Source: JAFASC01 sp034669505 (GTDB taxonomy: Bacteria; Pseudomonadota; Alphaproteobacteria; Rhizobiales; Beijerinckiaceae). Taken from it: DNA of 16,321 nucleotides. Positions 8,601 through 14,623 of the stretch are shown one piece after another. Positions within the stretch are counted from its first letter, which is position 1. Each line of letters starts with the position of its first letter. Below the pieces are notes generated by a model. The model was not told the origin of the DNA and made no database searches. It worked only from the letters and a program-made list of their open reading frames with translations. Both the position numbers and the translations under genes were made by a program. Where the stretch lies: the NCBI GenBank assembly GCA_034669505.1, contig JAXDNJ010000097.1, positions 1-16,321 of the forward strand, written 5' to 3'.

Positions 8601-11444
8601 GGCGAGCCGGTCAGCAAGCGTCCCGCTGACGTTTTCGCTGTGATAGCCGAGGCGCTCGTCGACTTCGCTGGTGCGCTCCCTTACCGCCGCTTCGAACGCC
8701 GCAAGCCGCTCGTCGAGAGCACCGGCCACGTGTTCGGCGTGATTGCCGAGACGCTCGTCGACCTCGCCAGCGCGCTGCGCAACGGCATTCTCGAACGCGC
8801 CCAGCCGCTCGTCCATGGAGGCCGCGAGACGCTCGCCGTGATGCCCAAGGCGCTCATCGACTTCGCCGGTGCGCTCCGCGACCGCGGTTTCAAACGCGGT
8901 AAGCCGTTCGACGAGCGCGCCGCTGAGATATTCGGCGTGATGGCCAAGACGCTCATCGAGCTCGCCGGCGCGTTCAGCAACCGCGCTCTCGAATGCGCCG
9001 AGCCGCTCGTCCACTGAGGCGGCGAGACGATCGCCGTGATGATTCAGGCGCTCGTCGGCTTCACCGACGCGCTGCGCCGCCGCCTGCTCGAACGCCGCAA
9101 GGCGCTCGCCGAGCGTGCCGCTCAGATGTGCACTATGGTAGCCGAGGCGCTCATCGATCTCGCCGACGTGCCGCGCAACGGCTTCTTCGACCGCGCCGGC
9201 GCGCTCCTGCAGCGCAGCGGCGAGTGCGGTTGCCTGTTCGCTCAGACGCTCGTGCGTTTCCGTACCGTGGCGCATGAGCGCGTCTTCGAATCCGCCGATC
9301 GTTCCGCTGACGCGCTCGCCATGCTGGCCGAGGCGCTCGTCGACTTCGTTGCCATGCCGCAACAGCGTCTCTTCGAGTGCACCCATCGTGCCCGTCAGGC
9401 GCTCCGCATGGGCGCCGATGCGTCCATCGGAATCGTTGGCGACACGGGTGACCGCTTCCTCGAACGTGGCGAGCCGGTCGGACAACACGCCCGACAAATG
9501 TTCGGCATGATGGCCAAGCCGCTGGTCCGCTTCGCTGCCGTAATGCAGCATCGTTTCTTCAAACACGCCGAGCCTGTCGGTAAGCGCCTGATGCACGCGA
9601 TCGGAATGCGTGCCGATGGCGACGATCGCCTCGCTCGCGGTGGTCGCGAAGCGCTCCTGCAAGGCGCCGGTGTGTTCGTCCATGACGCTGGTCGTACGCT
9701 CGGCCGTCGCCGCGAATGCCTGTTCGAGCGCCTCCATATTGGCGGCGAGTGTCGCCGCCGTCTGCTCCGCGGTCGCAGAGAAATGCTCCTGCAGCGCGGC
9801 GGCATTGCTGGCGAGCGCCGAGATCGTCTGCTCCGCCGTCCCCGTCAGCTGCTCGTGCAGCGCGCTTGTATGGGCGGACAGCGCCGTCGTCGTGTCGGCA
9901 ATCGTCGTTGCAAGCCGGGTGTGAACCTGCGTCGCGTGGCTTTCGAGATCGGCACGCAATCTCTCCTGTGCATCGCTCAAAAGACCACCGAGGCGGTCGC
10001 TCGATTGTGCGAATGCTTCGTGCGCATGGTTGACGGTCTCGTGCACGCGATCGCCGGTTTCGGTGAGTCGCGCCGCGATGTGATCGCCGTGACCGGCGAC
10101 GGTTTCGGTGAAATGCTGGCCGATTTCTTCGAGCCGCTGAGCCATCTCCGTGCCGCGCGTCTCGAACTCAGTGACCAGTCCTTCGCCCGTCGTGCGCAGC
10201 CGCGTGTCGACCTCGGCGAGGCGCTCGGCAAGCGTCTGCGCGACGCCATCGCCGGCGCTCGTGAGTTGCAAGGTCGCCGCCTCGCCGGTTTCGGCGAGGC
10301 GCTGGACGATATCACCGCCATGGTCGGACAGGCTCTGGACAAGATCGCCGCCGCTCCGGCTCAGCGCGAAAGCGATTTCTTCGCTCTTCGATCCGAGCGA
10401 GGCCGTCACGCGACTGCCCGCCTCGCCGACGCTCTCCGCCAACCGCAATGAGGTCGTGGCGAGGTCGCGCGACAGGGATTCATGCGCGCCGACGATTGCG
10501 GTGCGCACCTTCTCCGAATTGATGACGATTTCCTCGCGCTGCTGCGAGAGCCCGTCGATCAATGAGCGGATGCGCCGCTCGTTATCCGAATAAGAGCGTT
10601 CGAGATTGGACACTTCGGCGCGGATCATTGTCTCGAGTTCGCTGGCGCGGGCGAGCGCGCGCTCGATCCCGTCACCCATCGAGGAGACTTCGCGGCGGAT
10701 CGCCTGCGACAGCGAGACGACCTGTTCGGTCGCGATCGTCTCGGGCTCGGCAAGCCTAATCGCGACTTCCGTCATCGAGCGGGCGGTCATCCGCATTTCG
10801 TGGGCGCGGCGCGCCATCAGCGCGGTGACAAACATAAAGACGATCGGCCCGAGCACGCCGAGAAGCACGACCCCGAGTTCCGGGCGCCGGTAGAGCGGCA
10901 CGCCATCGGCGGGCACAAGCAGCTCGCGATGGCTCCCGAGATAGGCGGTGCAGATCCCGGCCCAGACAAGGGAGAGCAGCAGCGCGATGATGATCGGCGC
11001 CGGGCTGGGGCGCACCTGCATCGCCTGCAGGATGGCGCCGACGGAACGGCGGTTCTCGTTGGCAGCCGGAACGGAAGGCGCAAGCGGCGCATCGCGCCCG
11101 GTCGCCCGTGGTGGCGCGGCGGGCTGATCGACGACTTGAGCCGCTGGCGCCTCATGCCCTGCCAAAGCCTCGAGTTCGGTGTCCCCCACCTCCGGCAGAT
11201 TCAGGTTCGGCGCGCTCCAATCGTCAATGGGCGTGGTGCGGGCTTTCGGCATCTGCACACCGGCACTGAGCGGCGCCGCCCCACCCCCGGCCTGCTCGGC
11301 AGTTTGCGCCAGTTCGCCCTCCGCGGAAGCCGCGGGATCGTCCTTTGCCTGCTGACCCGGAGCCGGATCGGAAAGATTCAACGCCTCTTCGATTGCCGAC
11401 AATGCCGCTGCCGTTGGGTCTTGAGCCCGGCTCGGTGTGGCCAT
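5697..11444 (-). CDS. gpr: Giant coiled-coil membrane protein, Growth Pole Ring (GPR/RgsE)-like
   Basis: A 1,915-residue protein. Residues 1-148 are acidic, Pro/Ala-rich and probably disordered. Two transmembrane helices follow at about 150-169 and 190-210 with a 20-residue loop, placing both termini in the cytoplasm. Residues about 214-1690 are almost pure helix with apolipoprotein-A-like 11-residue periodicity, including 22-residue repeats (514-601) and 33-residue repeats (about 730-1028). A Pro/Arg-rich linker follows, then a conserved C-terminal domain of about 95 residues (RLYTAQGQQAFDEIRRRY; KTYLTSETGKVYTMLAHAAE). Size, apolipoprotein-like helices, N-terminal TM segments and this C-terminus match Agrobacterium GPR and Sinorhizobium RgsE, which form a ring at the growing pole; such proteins are often mislabelled kinesin-like. 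ATG 11444 with AGAGG 8 bases before it is preferred to TTG 11537. Family is inferred from memory of these proteins, not a search. Confidence 0.82.
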   Translation of the reverse strand: MATPSRAQDPTAAALSAIEEALNLSDPAPGQQAKDDPAASAEGELAQTAEQAGGGAAPLSAGVQMPKARTTPIDDWSAPNLNLPEVGDTELEALAGHEAPAAQVVDQPAAPPRATGRDAPLAPSVPAANENRRSVGAILQAMQVRPSPAPIIIALLLSLVWAGICTAYLGSHRELLVPADGVPLYRRPELGVVLLGVLGPIVFMFVTALMARRAHEMRMTARSMTEVAIRLAEPETIATEQVVSLSQAIRREVSSMGDGIERALARASELETMIRAEVSNLERSYSDNERRIRSLIDGLSQQREEIVINSEKVRTAIVGAHESLSRDLATTSLRLAESVGEAGSRVTASLGSKSEEIAFALSRSGGDLVQSLSDHGGDIVQRLAETGEAATLQLTSAGDGVAQTLAERLAEVDTRLRTTGEGLVTEFETRGTEMAQRLEEIGQHFTETVAGHGDHIAARLTETGDRVHETVNHAHEAFAQSSDRLGGLLSDAQERLRADLESHATQVHTRLATTIADTTTALSAHTSALHEQLTGTAEQTISALASNAAALQEHFSATAEQTAATLAANMEALEQAFAATAERTTSVMDEHTGALQERFATTASEAIVAIGTHSDRVHQALTDRLGVFEETMLHYGSEADQRLGHHAEHLSGVLSDRLATFEEAVTRVANDSDGRIGAHAERLTGTMGALEETLLRHGNEVDERLGQHGERVSGTIGGFEDALMRHGTETHERLSEQATALAAALQERAGAVEEAVARHVGEIDERLGYHSAHLSGTLGERLAAFEQAAAQRVGEADERLNHHGDRLAASVDERLGAFESAVAERAGELDERLGHHAEYLSGALVERLTAFETAVAERTGEVDERLGHHGERLAASMDERLGAFENAVAQRAGEVDERLGNHAEHVAGALDERLAAFEAAVRERTSEVDERLGYHSENVSGTLADRLAAFEAAVTQRTGEVDERLGNHTERVAGALDERLAAFEAAVAQRTGEVDERLGYHSENLSGSLGDRLAAFEAAVAQSTIRVDERLGHHGDRLARSLDERLGGFESTFRTHGEDVAARIAEHSNRFTGEIAGHLDAIEQAVTVHGAALSERLAQQAHEAAEILGGHVDTFDERAATKAGEITQQLEELISRIDTGLETRAKTLNDALAMRALDVARVLGEGGREVTRALDAKAQEIDHILLARSTALSETLAAKAGEINETLGGRASEIADTLDSRIATFEERVVGRLDIVSGEIDERGREVVETIGARLSDIHSTLGAAAHELDTTLHARAGDLGVALGKRVAEIGSALGDRLLALNVALGEKGREVHDLLTIRSSELHELFETKGPLLAELISSRGGEIAKELADVGELVTNTIESRGSAIVEHLGMRRDELAAVIEDSGAALREAIDSSANGSVAALLGTNDRLKGEMTAVLDRLGQTNVSLQSIISQASSNLAAIESKLTHNLGQFGQAIESVSAQVTQLGEVAGQTLTGADALSGSIGSHSDALMRTASELERSQQALDAALAERHESLQGLLGEIEGRRSDFESVQQAFSGLIQDAFRDAEARARDIGAFLAESTQQATHDVEGRFAEIRTATGKERERTAAALRAAYEQATQEMADLLGRATQGFQSAAEEIRGVSAEIRGELDATREEVRRGALELPRETAEQAGTMRRVVSEQIKALNELTEIVARSGRAFDVAEPASLISPIRPPEPPAPRRPEPRPAEPRAAEPARASEPPRYPEPVRDVQTRPRPPMTRSPQIARAEERPPAQAQDRSHDGWLTDLLARASREEREETAPRQQGNGQRSRSEPNRAIDSIDALSLDIARLLDHDAVADLWDRYRRGERHVFSPRLYTAQGQQAFDEIRRRYHSDGAFRETVDRYILEFERLLTEVSRDDPDSPLAKTYLTSETGKVYTMLAHAAERFE
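8362..9252 (-). repeat. Tandem 99-bp (33-residue) coding repeats in gpr
   Basis: The same landmark recurs at 8362, 8461, 8560, 8659, 8758, 8857, 8956, 9055, 9154 and 9253, exactly 99 bases apart each time, giving nine complete units. The protein unit is of the type VDERLG-H-(8-10 residues)-DERLAAFEAAVAQRTGE, that is three 11-residue helical turns. The units starting at 8461 and 8659 are nearly identical to each other, and those at 8362 and 8560 resemble each other, as do the pairs 8758/8956 and 8857/9055. The real period is therefore 198 bp (66 residues), pointing to tandem duplication of a two-unit block. A weaker 33-residue register continues towards about 7,800, and two 87-base units lie at 9253-9426. 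Confidence 0.93.
9642..9905 (-). repeat. Four tandem 66-bp (22-residue) coding repeats in gpr
   Basis: Residues 514-601 of the giant protein divide into four exact 22-residue units, three of which open with T-A-E-(Q/R)-T and end with a hydrophobic-Gln/Glu-rich turn (LQEHFSA, LEQAFAA, LQERFAT). In DNA the TCTGCTCCGC landmark recurs at 9761 and 9827, 66 bases apart. Twenty-two residues is the repeat length of apolipoprotein A-I amphipathic helices, so this block is the clearest apolipoprotein-like part. Confidence 0.88.
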
Positions 11445-11529
11445 GGAAACCGCCTCTCGCGCTACGCCGCCCGCCCGAACGACGCTGTGGGCGAGTGACG
11501 TCGGCCTCCGCCCGCCTGCGGAGCCGAAG

Positions 11530-11544
11530 TTAACCAAACGTTAC
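11530..11544 (-). promoter_or_regulatory. CtrA-like box 1
   Basis: On the - strand this reads GTAA-CGTTTGG-TTAA followed by C, against the consensus TTAA-N7-TTAAC: one mismatch in the first half and a perfect second half. It lies 86-100 bases upstream of the gpr ATG. CtrA is the cell-cycle master regulator of this class of bacteria; binding is inferred. Confidence 0.5.
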
Positions 11545-11601
11545 TGTACAGACGAGGCGCGCTGAAAGGAACAGGCGGCGGACGCTATCCCCGAAACGTC
11601 G

Positions 11602-11617
11602 TTAACGCGGCATTTAC
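11602..11617 (+). promoter_or_regulatory. CtrA-like box 2
   Basis: The + strand reads TTAA-CGCGGCA-TTTAC against TTAA-N7-TTAAC, with one mismatch in the second half. It sits 72 bases from box 1 and 46-61 bases upstream of the hpt start codon, a usual distance for an activator site. Binding is inferred. Confidence 0.45.
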
Positions 11618-11662
11618 CCTGACTGCCGAGACTTCTTCCCGTCGCAACGAGCGGAGGTCAGA

Positions 11663-12076
11663 TTGGCGAGCCAGGCCGTGCTGCTGAAACCGATCGCCGC
11701 CCCCGCGACAAGCCTGCCGCGCGAGCCTTTTCCTGAGAGTATCCGCGCCATCGACCTCATCCATCTCGCCCGCCAGACGATGGGCGACCGCGATCTGGAA
11801 ACCGAGCTTCTCGCCCTGTTCCGGCGCCAGGCCGGTCAGATCATGGAGCGCTTATCCACGGACCTGCCCGGCGACAGCATCCCGTGGCGCGCCGACCTTG
11901 CGCACACCTTGAAGGGGTCCGCGCGCGCCATCGGTGCGATCCGCGTCGCCATCAAAGCCGAAATCTACGAGGTGCAGGCGCGCGACGGAAAACCCGATCT
12001 GAAGCCCGCTCTTGCCGGCCTGAAGAGCGCGGTCGACGAGGCCTGTCAGGCGATCGCAGACCTTCTTCGCGGATAG
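11663..12076 (+). CDS. Orphan Hpt (histidine phosphotransfer) domain protein
   Basis: A 137-residue soluble protein. Residues about 1-28 are a variable leader; residues about 30-135 form a four-helix Hpt domain. The phosphate-accepting histidine is His81 in LAHTLKGSARAIGA, the canonical HxLKGxA motif. No kinase or receiver domain is fused and none lies in the window, so it is an orphan relay protein carrying phosphate between a hybrid kinase and a response regulator. The start is TTG at 11663, chosen because GGAGG lies 5 bases upstream and no ATG gives a full domain. It is divergent from the GPR-like gene and shares a promoter region with two CtrA-like boxes, which suggests, but does not prove, a cell-cycle or polarity role. 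Confidence 0.9.
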   Translation: MASQAVLLKPIAAPATSLPREPFPESIRAIDLIHLARQTMGDRDLETELLALFRRQAGQIMERLSTDLPGDSIPWRADLAHTLKGSARAIGAIRVAIKAEIYEVQARDGKPDLKPALAGLKSAVDEACQAIADLLRG

Positions 12077-12179
12077 CACACGAGGCGACTCTTGCCTCTC
12101 GCCAAAGCGCATCCGAGGCCTTAAAGAGGGCCGCCGCTTGTCGCGGGTCCCTCATCAGCCGCCGGAGAATCCTAAGGGC

Positions 12180-12500
12180 ATGGTCAAGATCACCTATGTC
12201 GATTCACATGGGGCTTCGCGCGACGTCGAGGCGGAGGACGGCTCGACGGTGATGGAATCGGCGATCCGCAGCTCGGTGCCGGAGATCGTCGCGGAATGCG
12301 GCGGCGCATGCGCCTGCGCCACCTGCCATGTCTATGTCGGCGAGGAGTGGACGGACATCGTCGGCAAGCCCTCGCAGATGGAAGAGGACATGCTCGACTT
12401 CGCCTATGAGGTGAAGCCGAACTCGCGGCTCTCGTGCCAGATCAAGGTCAGGGCCGAACTCGACGGGATGACCGTCACCACGCCGCCCCAGCAGGGCTGA
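12180..12500 (+). CDS. [2Fe-2S] ferredoxin (putidaredoxin/adrenodoxin type)
   Basis: A 106-residue electron carrier. Cluster ligands are visible as Cys40-X5-Cys46-X2-Cys49 and Cys86 (CGGACACATCHVYV and RLSCQI), the spacing of the ISC/putidaredoxin/FdVI class; Cys44 is an additional cysteine between ligands. The acidic stretch EEDMLDFAYEV before the last ligand is the usual partner-docking helix. The ATG at 12180 is preferred over TTG 12138 because it starts directly with the first beta strand (MVKITYVD) and follows CGGAG. The reductase gene starts 23 bases after the stop, so the two are probably co-transcribed and function as a pair. The final electron acceptor (a P450, an oxygenase or iron-sulfur assembly) is not in the window. 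Confidence 0.93.
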   Translation: MVKITYVDSHGASRDVEAEDGSTVMESAIRSSVPEIVAECGGACACATCHVYVGEEWTDIVGKPSQMEEDMLDFAYEVKPNSRLSCQIKVRAELDGMTVTTPPQQG

Positions 12501-12523
12501 GCCGTCTCCTCCGGACAATAATA

Positions 12524-13561
12524 ATGAGCGATGTGATCGAAACCGACGTATTGATCGTTGGCGCCGGGCCGATTGGCCTGTTTGCCGTCTTCGAGCTCGG
12601 CCTCCTCGATATCAGGGCGCATCTTGTCGACATCCTGCCGAAAGCCGGCGGCCAGTGCTCCGAGCTTTATCCGGAAAAGCCGATCTACGACATTCCGGGC
12701 TTTCCGATCGTCACCGGCCAGGGGCTTGTCGAGAACCTGGAAAAGCAGATCGAGCCGTTTCACCCGACCTTCCACTTCGGCGAGATGGTCGAAAGCCTGA
12801 CGCCGGCTGGAACGGGTTTGGCGCCGCGCTTCCGGATCGCCACGGACGGCGGCAAGACCTTCGAGGTGAAATCGGTCGTCATCGCCGCCGGCGGCGGCTC
12901 GTTCCAGCCGAAGCGGCCACCGATCGCCGGCATCGAGGCCTATGAAGGCAAGTCGGTCTTCTATGCCGTGCGCAAGATGGAGGAGTACCGCGGCCGCGAT
13001 ATCGTGATCGTCGGCGGCGGCGATTCCGCGCTCGACTGGACGCTGAACCTGCAGCCGCTCGCCAAGCGCCTGACGCTGGTCCATCGCCGCGACGATTTCC
13101 GCGCCGCGCCGCATTCAGTGAACGCCATGCGCGAGCTTGTCGGCGCGGGCAAGATGGATCTCATTATCGGCCAAACCGGTAAGCTCAAGGGCGACGACGG
13201 GCAGCTCTCGAGCGTGACGATCAAGGGCAATGACGGGGCGGAGAAAGAGGTCGCCTGCGACCGGCTCATCCCCTTCTTCGGGCTGACGATGAAGCTCGGT
13301 CCGGTCGCCAATTGGGGCCTGAACCTGCACGAGAATCTGGTGCCGGTCGATACCGAAAAATTCGAGACGAACGTGCCGGGTATCTTCGCCGTCGGCGACA
13401 TCAATACTTATCCCGGCAAGCTGAAGCTCATTTTGTCGGGCTTCCACGAAGTCGCGCTGGCGGCGCAAAAGGTCCACCGCTACGTTTATCCCGACAAGAA
13501 GCTCACCTTCCAATACACGACGTCCTCGACGAGCCTGCAGAAGAAGCTTGGCGTGGCGTGA
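12524..13561 (+). CDS. Ferredoxin-NADP reductase, thioredoxin-reductase-like (type 2)
   Basis: A 345-residue FAD enzyme that should pass electrons between NADPH and ferredoxin (EC 1.18.1.2). The FAD-binding GAGPIGL is at residues 13-19, the NAD(P)-binding GGGDSALDW at 164-172, and the second FAD motif GIFAVGD at 286-292. The CxxC redox pair of true thioredoxin reductases is absent from the NADPH domain, and the C-terminal extension FQYTTSSTSLQKKLGV carries the aromatic residue that stacks on the flavin in this class (as in Bacillus YumC and Rhodopseudomonas FNR). The start at ATG 12524 gives the standard N-terminus. Its position right after the [2Fe-2S] ferredoxin supports that protein as its partner. 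Confidence 0.92.
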   Translation: MSDVIETDVLIVGAGPIGLFAVFELGLLDIRAHLVDILPKAGGQCSELYPEKPIYDIPGFPIVTGQGLVENLEKQIEPFHPTFHFGEMVESLTPAGTGLAPRFRIATDGGKTFEVKSVVIAAGGGSFQPKRPPIAGIEAYEGKSVFYAVRKMEEYRGRDIVIVGGGDSALDWTLNLQPLAKRLTLVHRRDDFRAAPHSVNAMRELVGAGKMDLIIGQTGKLKGDDGQLSSVTIKGNDGAEKEVACDRLIPFFGLTMKLGPVANWGLNLHENLVPVDTEKFETNVPGIFAVGDINTYPGKLKLILSGFHEVALAAQKVHRYVYPDKKLTFQYTTSSTSLQKKLGVA

Positions 13562-13606
13562 GGCGCGTCGGCGCGGCTTGAACTTTTGTCGGAGGCCGCA
13601 AGTTCC

Positions 13607-13630
13607 GGTCTCACTGGACTCCGGGAGACC
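13607..13630 (+). promoter_or_regulatory. Stem-loop covering the ribosome-binding site of the heme-binding gene
   Basis: GGTCTC (13607-13612) pairs with GAGACC (13625-13630) around a 12-base loop. The Shine-Dalgarno-like GGGAGA (13623-13628) before the ATG at 13637 lies mostly inside the 3' arm, so the fold would limit translation. The stem is only 6 bases, so a role is speculative. Confidence 0.3.
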
Positions 13631-13636
13631 TATTCG

Positions 13637-14431
13637 ATGCGGATCAAAGGCGCAGCGCTGACCACAGTCGCGCTTGGAGCCCTATGCCTTGTGGCCAGCG
13701 CGGTTTCCGCACAGACGCAACCCCCGACGGGGGCCGCATCGAACTGCCCAGTGACGCGCGACCAGCTCGCAACCGCCCTCAAAGCCGCGGTGAAGCCGAG
13801 CGGCGGCCCGAGCAATGGCGGCCTCGACAACAATGAATGGGCGGCCATCGTCAATCGCGACGGCAACGTTTGCGCAATCGTGTTCAGCGGCGGCAAATGG
13901 CAGGATCAATGGCTCGGCAGCCGGCCGATTGCGGTCGAGAAGGCCAATACCGCCCTCTCCTTCAGCCTCGACGGCATGGCGCTGTCGACGGCAAACCTCT
14001 ACGCCGGCGCGCAGCCGGAAGGTTTTCTTTTCGGCATCGGCCGCACCAATCCGCCGAACGACTCGATCTATGAAGGCGACGTGGAAAAATTCGGCACGGA
14101 CTCCGACCCGGTTCTCGGGCGGCGCGTCGGGGGGGTCGTTACCTTCGGCGGCGGTCTCGCACTCTATAATAGTGGCGGCCTGATCGGCGGCCTCGGCGTC
14201 AGCGGGGACACGTCTTGCGCCGATCACAACGTCGCTTGGCGGGTCCGCCATGCACTCAACCTCGATCACGCGCAAAAGGGCCCGGACAAAGATAAGAAAG
14301 ACGCGATCATCTACGACATCGGCCTCACCGGCACGAGCAAATCGGGCTACGGCCATCCGAAATGCGCGGGGAAGGAAGCCGATGTCGGCAACGAGCTCGG
14401 CGCGGCGGTGAGCGGCGGGTTGTTGCGGTAG
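13637..14431 (+). CDS. Exported GlcG/HbpS-family heme-binding protein
   Basis: A 264-residue protein with a Sec signal peptide (residues 1-25, cleavage after AVSA). The mature domain resembles the GlcG/HbpS (formerly DUF336) fold: CPVTRDQLATALKAAV opening helix, NEWAAIVNRDGNVCAIVFSG strands, AVEKANTALSFSLDG helix, then a long glycine-rich segment and GVSGDTSCADHNVAWRVRHAL. This family binds heme or corrinoid-like ligands, or acts as a periplasmic sensor or carrier; the exact ligand is unclear. Several cysteines in the mature part (such as Cys37 and the ones in DTSCADHN and HPKCAGKE) could form disulfides. ATG 13637 is chosen over TTG 13586 because it starts the signal peptide and has GGGAG upstream. 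A decayed relative of this gene lies at 15323-15583. Confidence 0.8.
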   Translation: MRIKGAALTTVALGALCLVASAVSAQTQPPTGAASNCPVTRDQLATALKAAVKPSGGPSNGGLDNNEWAAIVNRDGNVCAIVFSGGKWQDQWLGSRPIAVEKANTALSFSLDGMALSTANLYAGAQPEGFLFGIGRTNPPNDSIYEGDVEKFGTDSDPVLGRRVGGVVTFGGGLALYNSGGLIGGLGVSGDTSCADHNVAWRVRHALNLDHAQKGPDKDKKDAIIYDIGLTGTSKSGYGHPKCAGKEADVGNELGAAVSGGLLR

Positions 14432-14442
14432 AAAGCGCGCCG

Positions 14443-14535
14443 CTATGAAAGCTTGCGATCGAGCGCCAGCGGCTTGCCGATGGCGAGCAAAAGTGTCGCG
14501 CGGCTTCGTGCATAAGAGCGACAATCTTGAGACAC
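14443..14535 (-). other. Possible short coding remnant or small ORF
   Basis: From GTG at 14535 to TAG at 14443 the - strand encodes 30 residues ending ATLLLAIGKPLALDRKLS, with codons strongly biased to G/C at third positions as in real genes of this window. I do not recognise it. It could be the last exon-like remnant of a lost gene whose upstream part was replaced, or a small ORF. An in-frame TAG lies a few codons upstream of the GTG. Confidence 0.25.
14472..14488 (+). terminator. Weak hairpin downstream of the heme-binding gene
   Basis: GCTTGCC (14472-14478) pairs with GGCGAGC (14482-14488) with one wobble pair and a 3-base loop, 40 bases after the stop. It is followed by AAAAG rather than a U-tract, so it is at most a weak or factor-assisted transcript end. 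It also falls within the possible coding remnant on the other strand. Confidence 0.25.
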
Positions 14536-14560
14536 CCAGACTTGGTGCTACGCAGTCTGG
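14536..14560. repeat. Inverted repeat upstream of the methyltransferase
   Basis: CCAGACT (14536-14542) and AGTCTGG (14554-14560) form a perfect 7-base inverted repeat with an 11-base gap, 63 bases before the methyltransferase ATG. It has no U-tract. It could be an operator, an RNA hairpin, or an edge of inserted DNA. Confidence 0.4.
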
Positions 14561-14623
14561 CGCGCCGCGCACTGGCGCAATAAATAGCTGACGCAACAGT
14601 TCGGTCCCGTTACAGATCATCTA

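Larger units (their letters stand above)
11445..11662. promoter_or_regulatory. Divergent promoter region between gpr and hpt
   Basis: A 218-base spacer that must hold the promoters of both the giant - strand gene and the + strand Hpt gene. It is locally AT-richer around 11528-11550 and 11595-11618. Two CtrA-like boxes lie here (listed separately). Strong ribosome-binding sequences sit at each edge: AGAGG before the gpr ATG and GGAGG (11653-11657) before the hpt TTG. I could not assign -35/-10 boxes with confidence. Confidence 0.6.

Noticed and set aside
8362..9252. Regular ~99-base repeats as a possible CRISPR array or satellite
   Set aside because: There are no short conserved repeats with unique spacers; the whole unit is coding, in frame, and continues the helical protein on both sides.
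6732..10451. Long + strand open frames opposite the giant gene (6732-7667, 7668-9017, 9036-10451), rich in Arg, Ala, Glu and Val with repeats
   Set aside because: They are antisense shadows of the repetitive GC-biased gpr gene: their repeats mirror its 33-residue units, they lack ribosome-binding sites, and the - strand frame has TM helices and a conserved C-terminal domain.
11445..11537. TTG at 11537 as the gpr start, adding 31 residues
   Set aside because: It would place the N-terminus across CtrA-like box 1, and ATG 11444 has a well-placed AGAGG; the added residues look non-conserved and basic.
12082..12098. GAGGC-N7-GCCTC hairpin after hpt as a terminator
   Set aside because: Only a 5-base stem with no U-tract; too weak to list as a feature.
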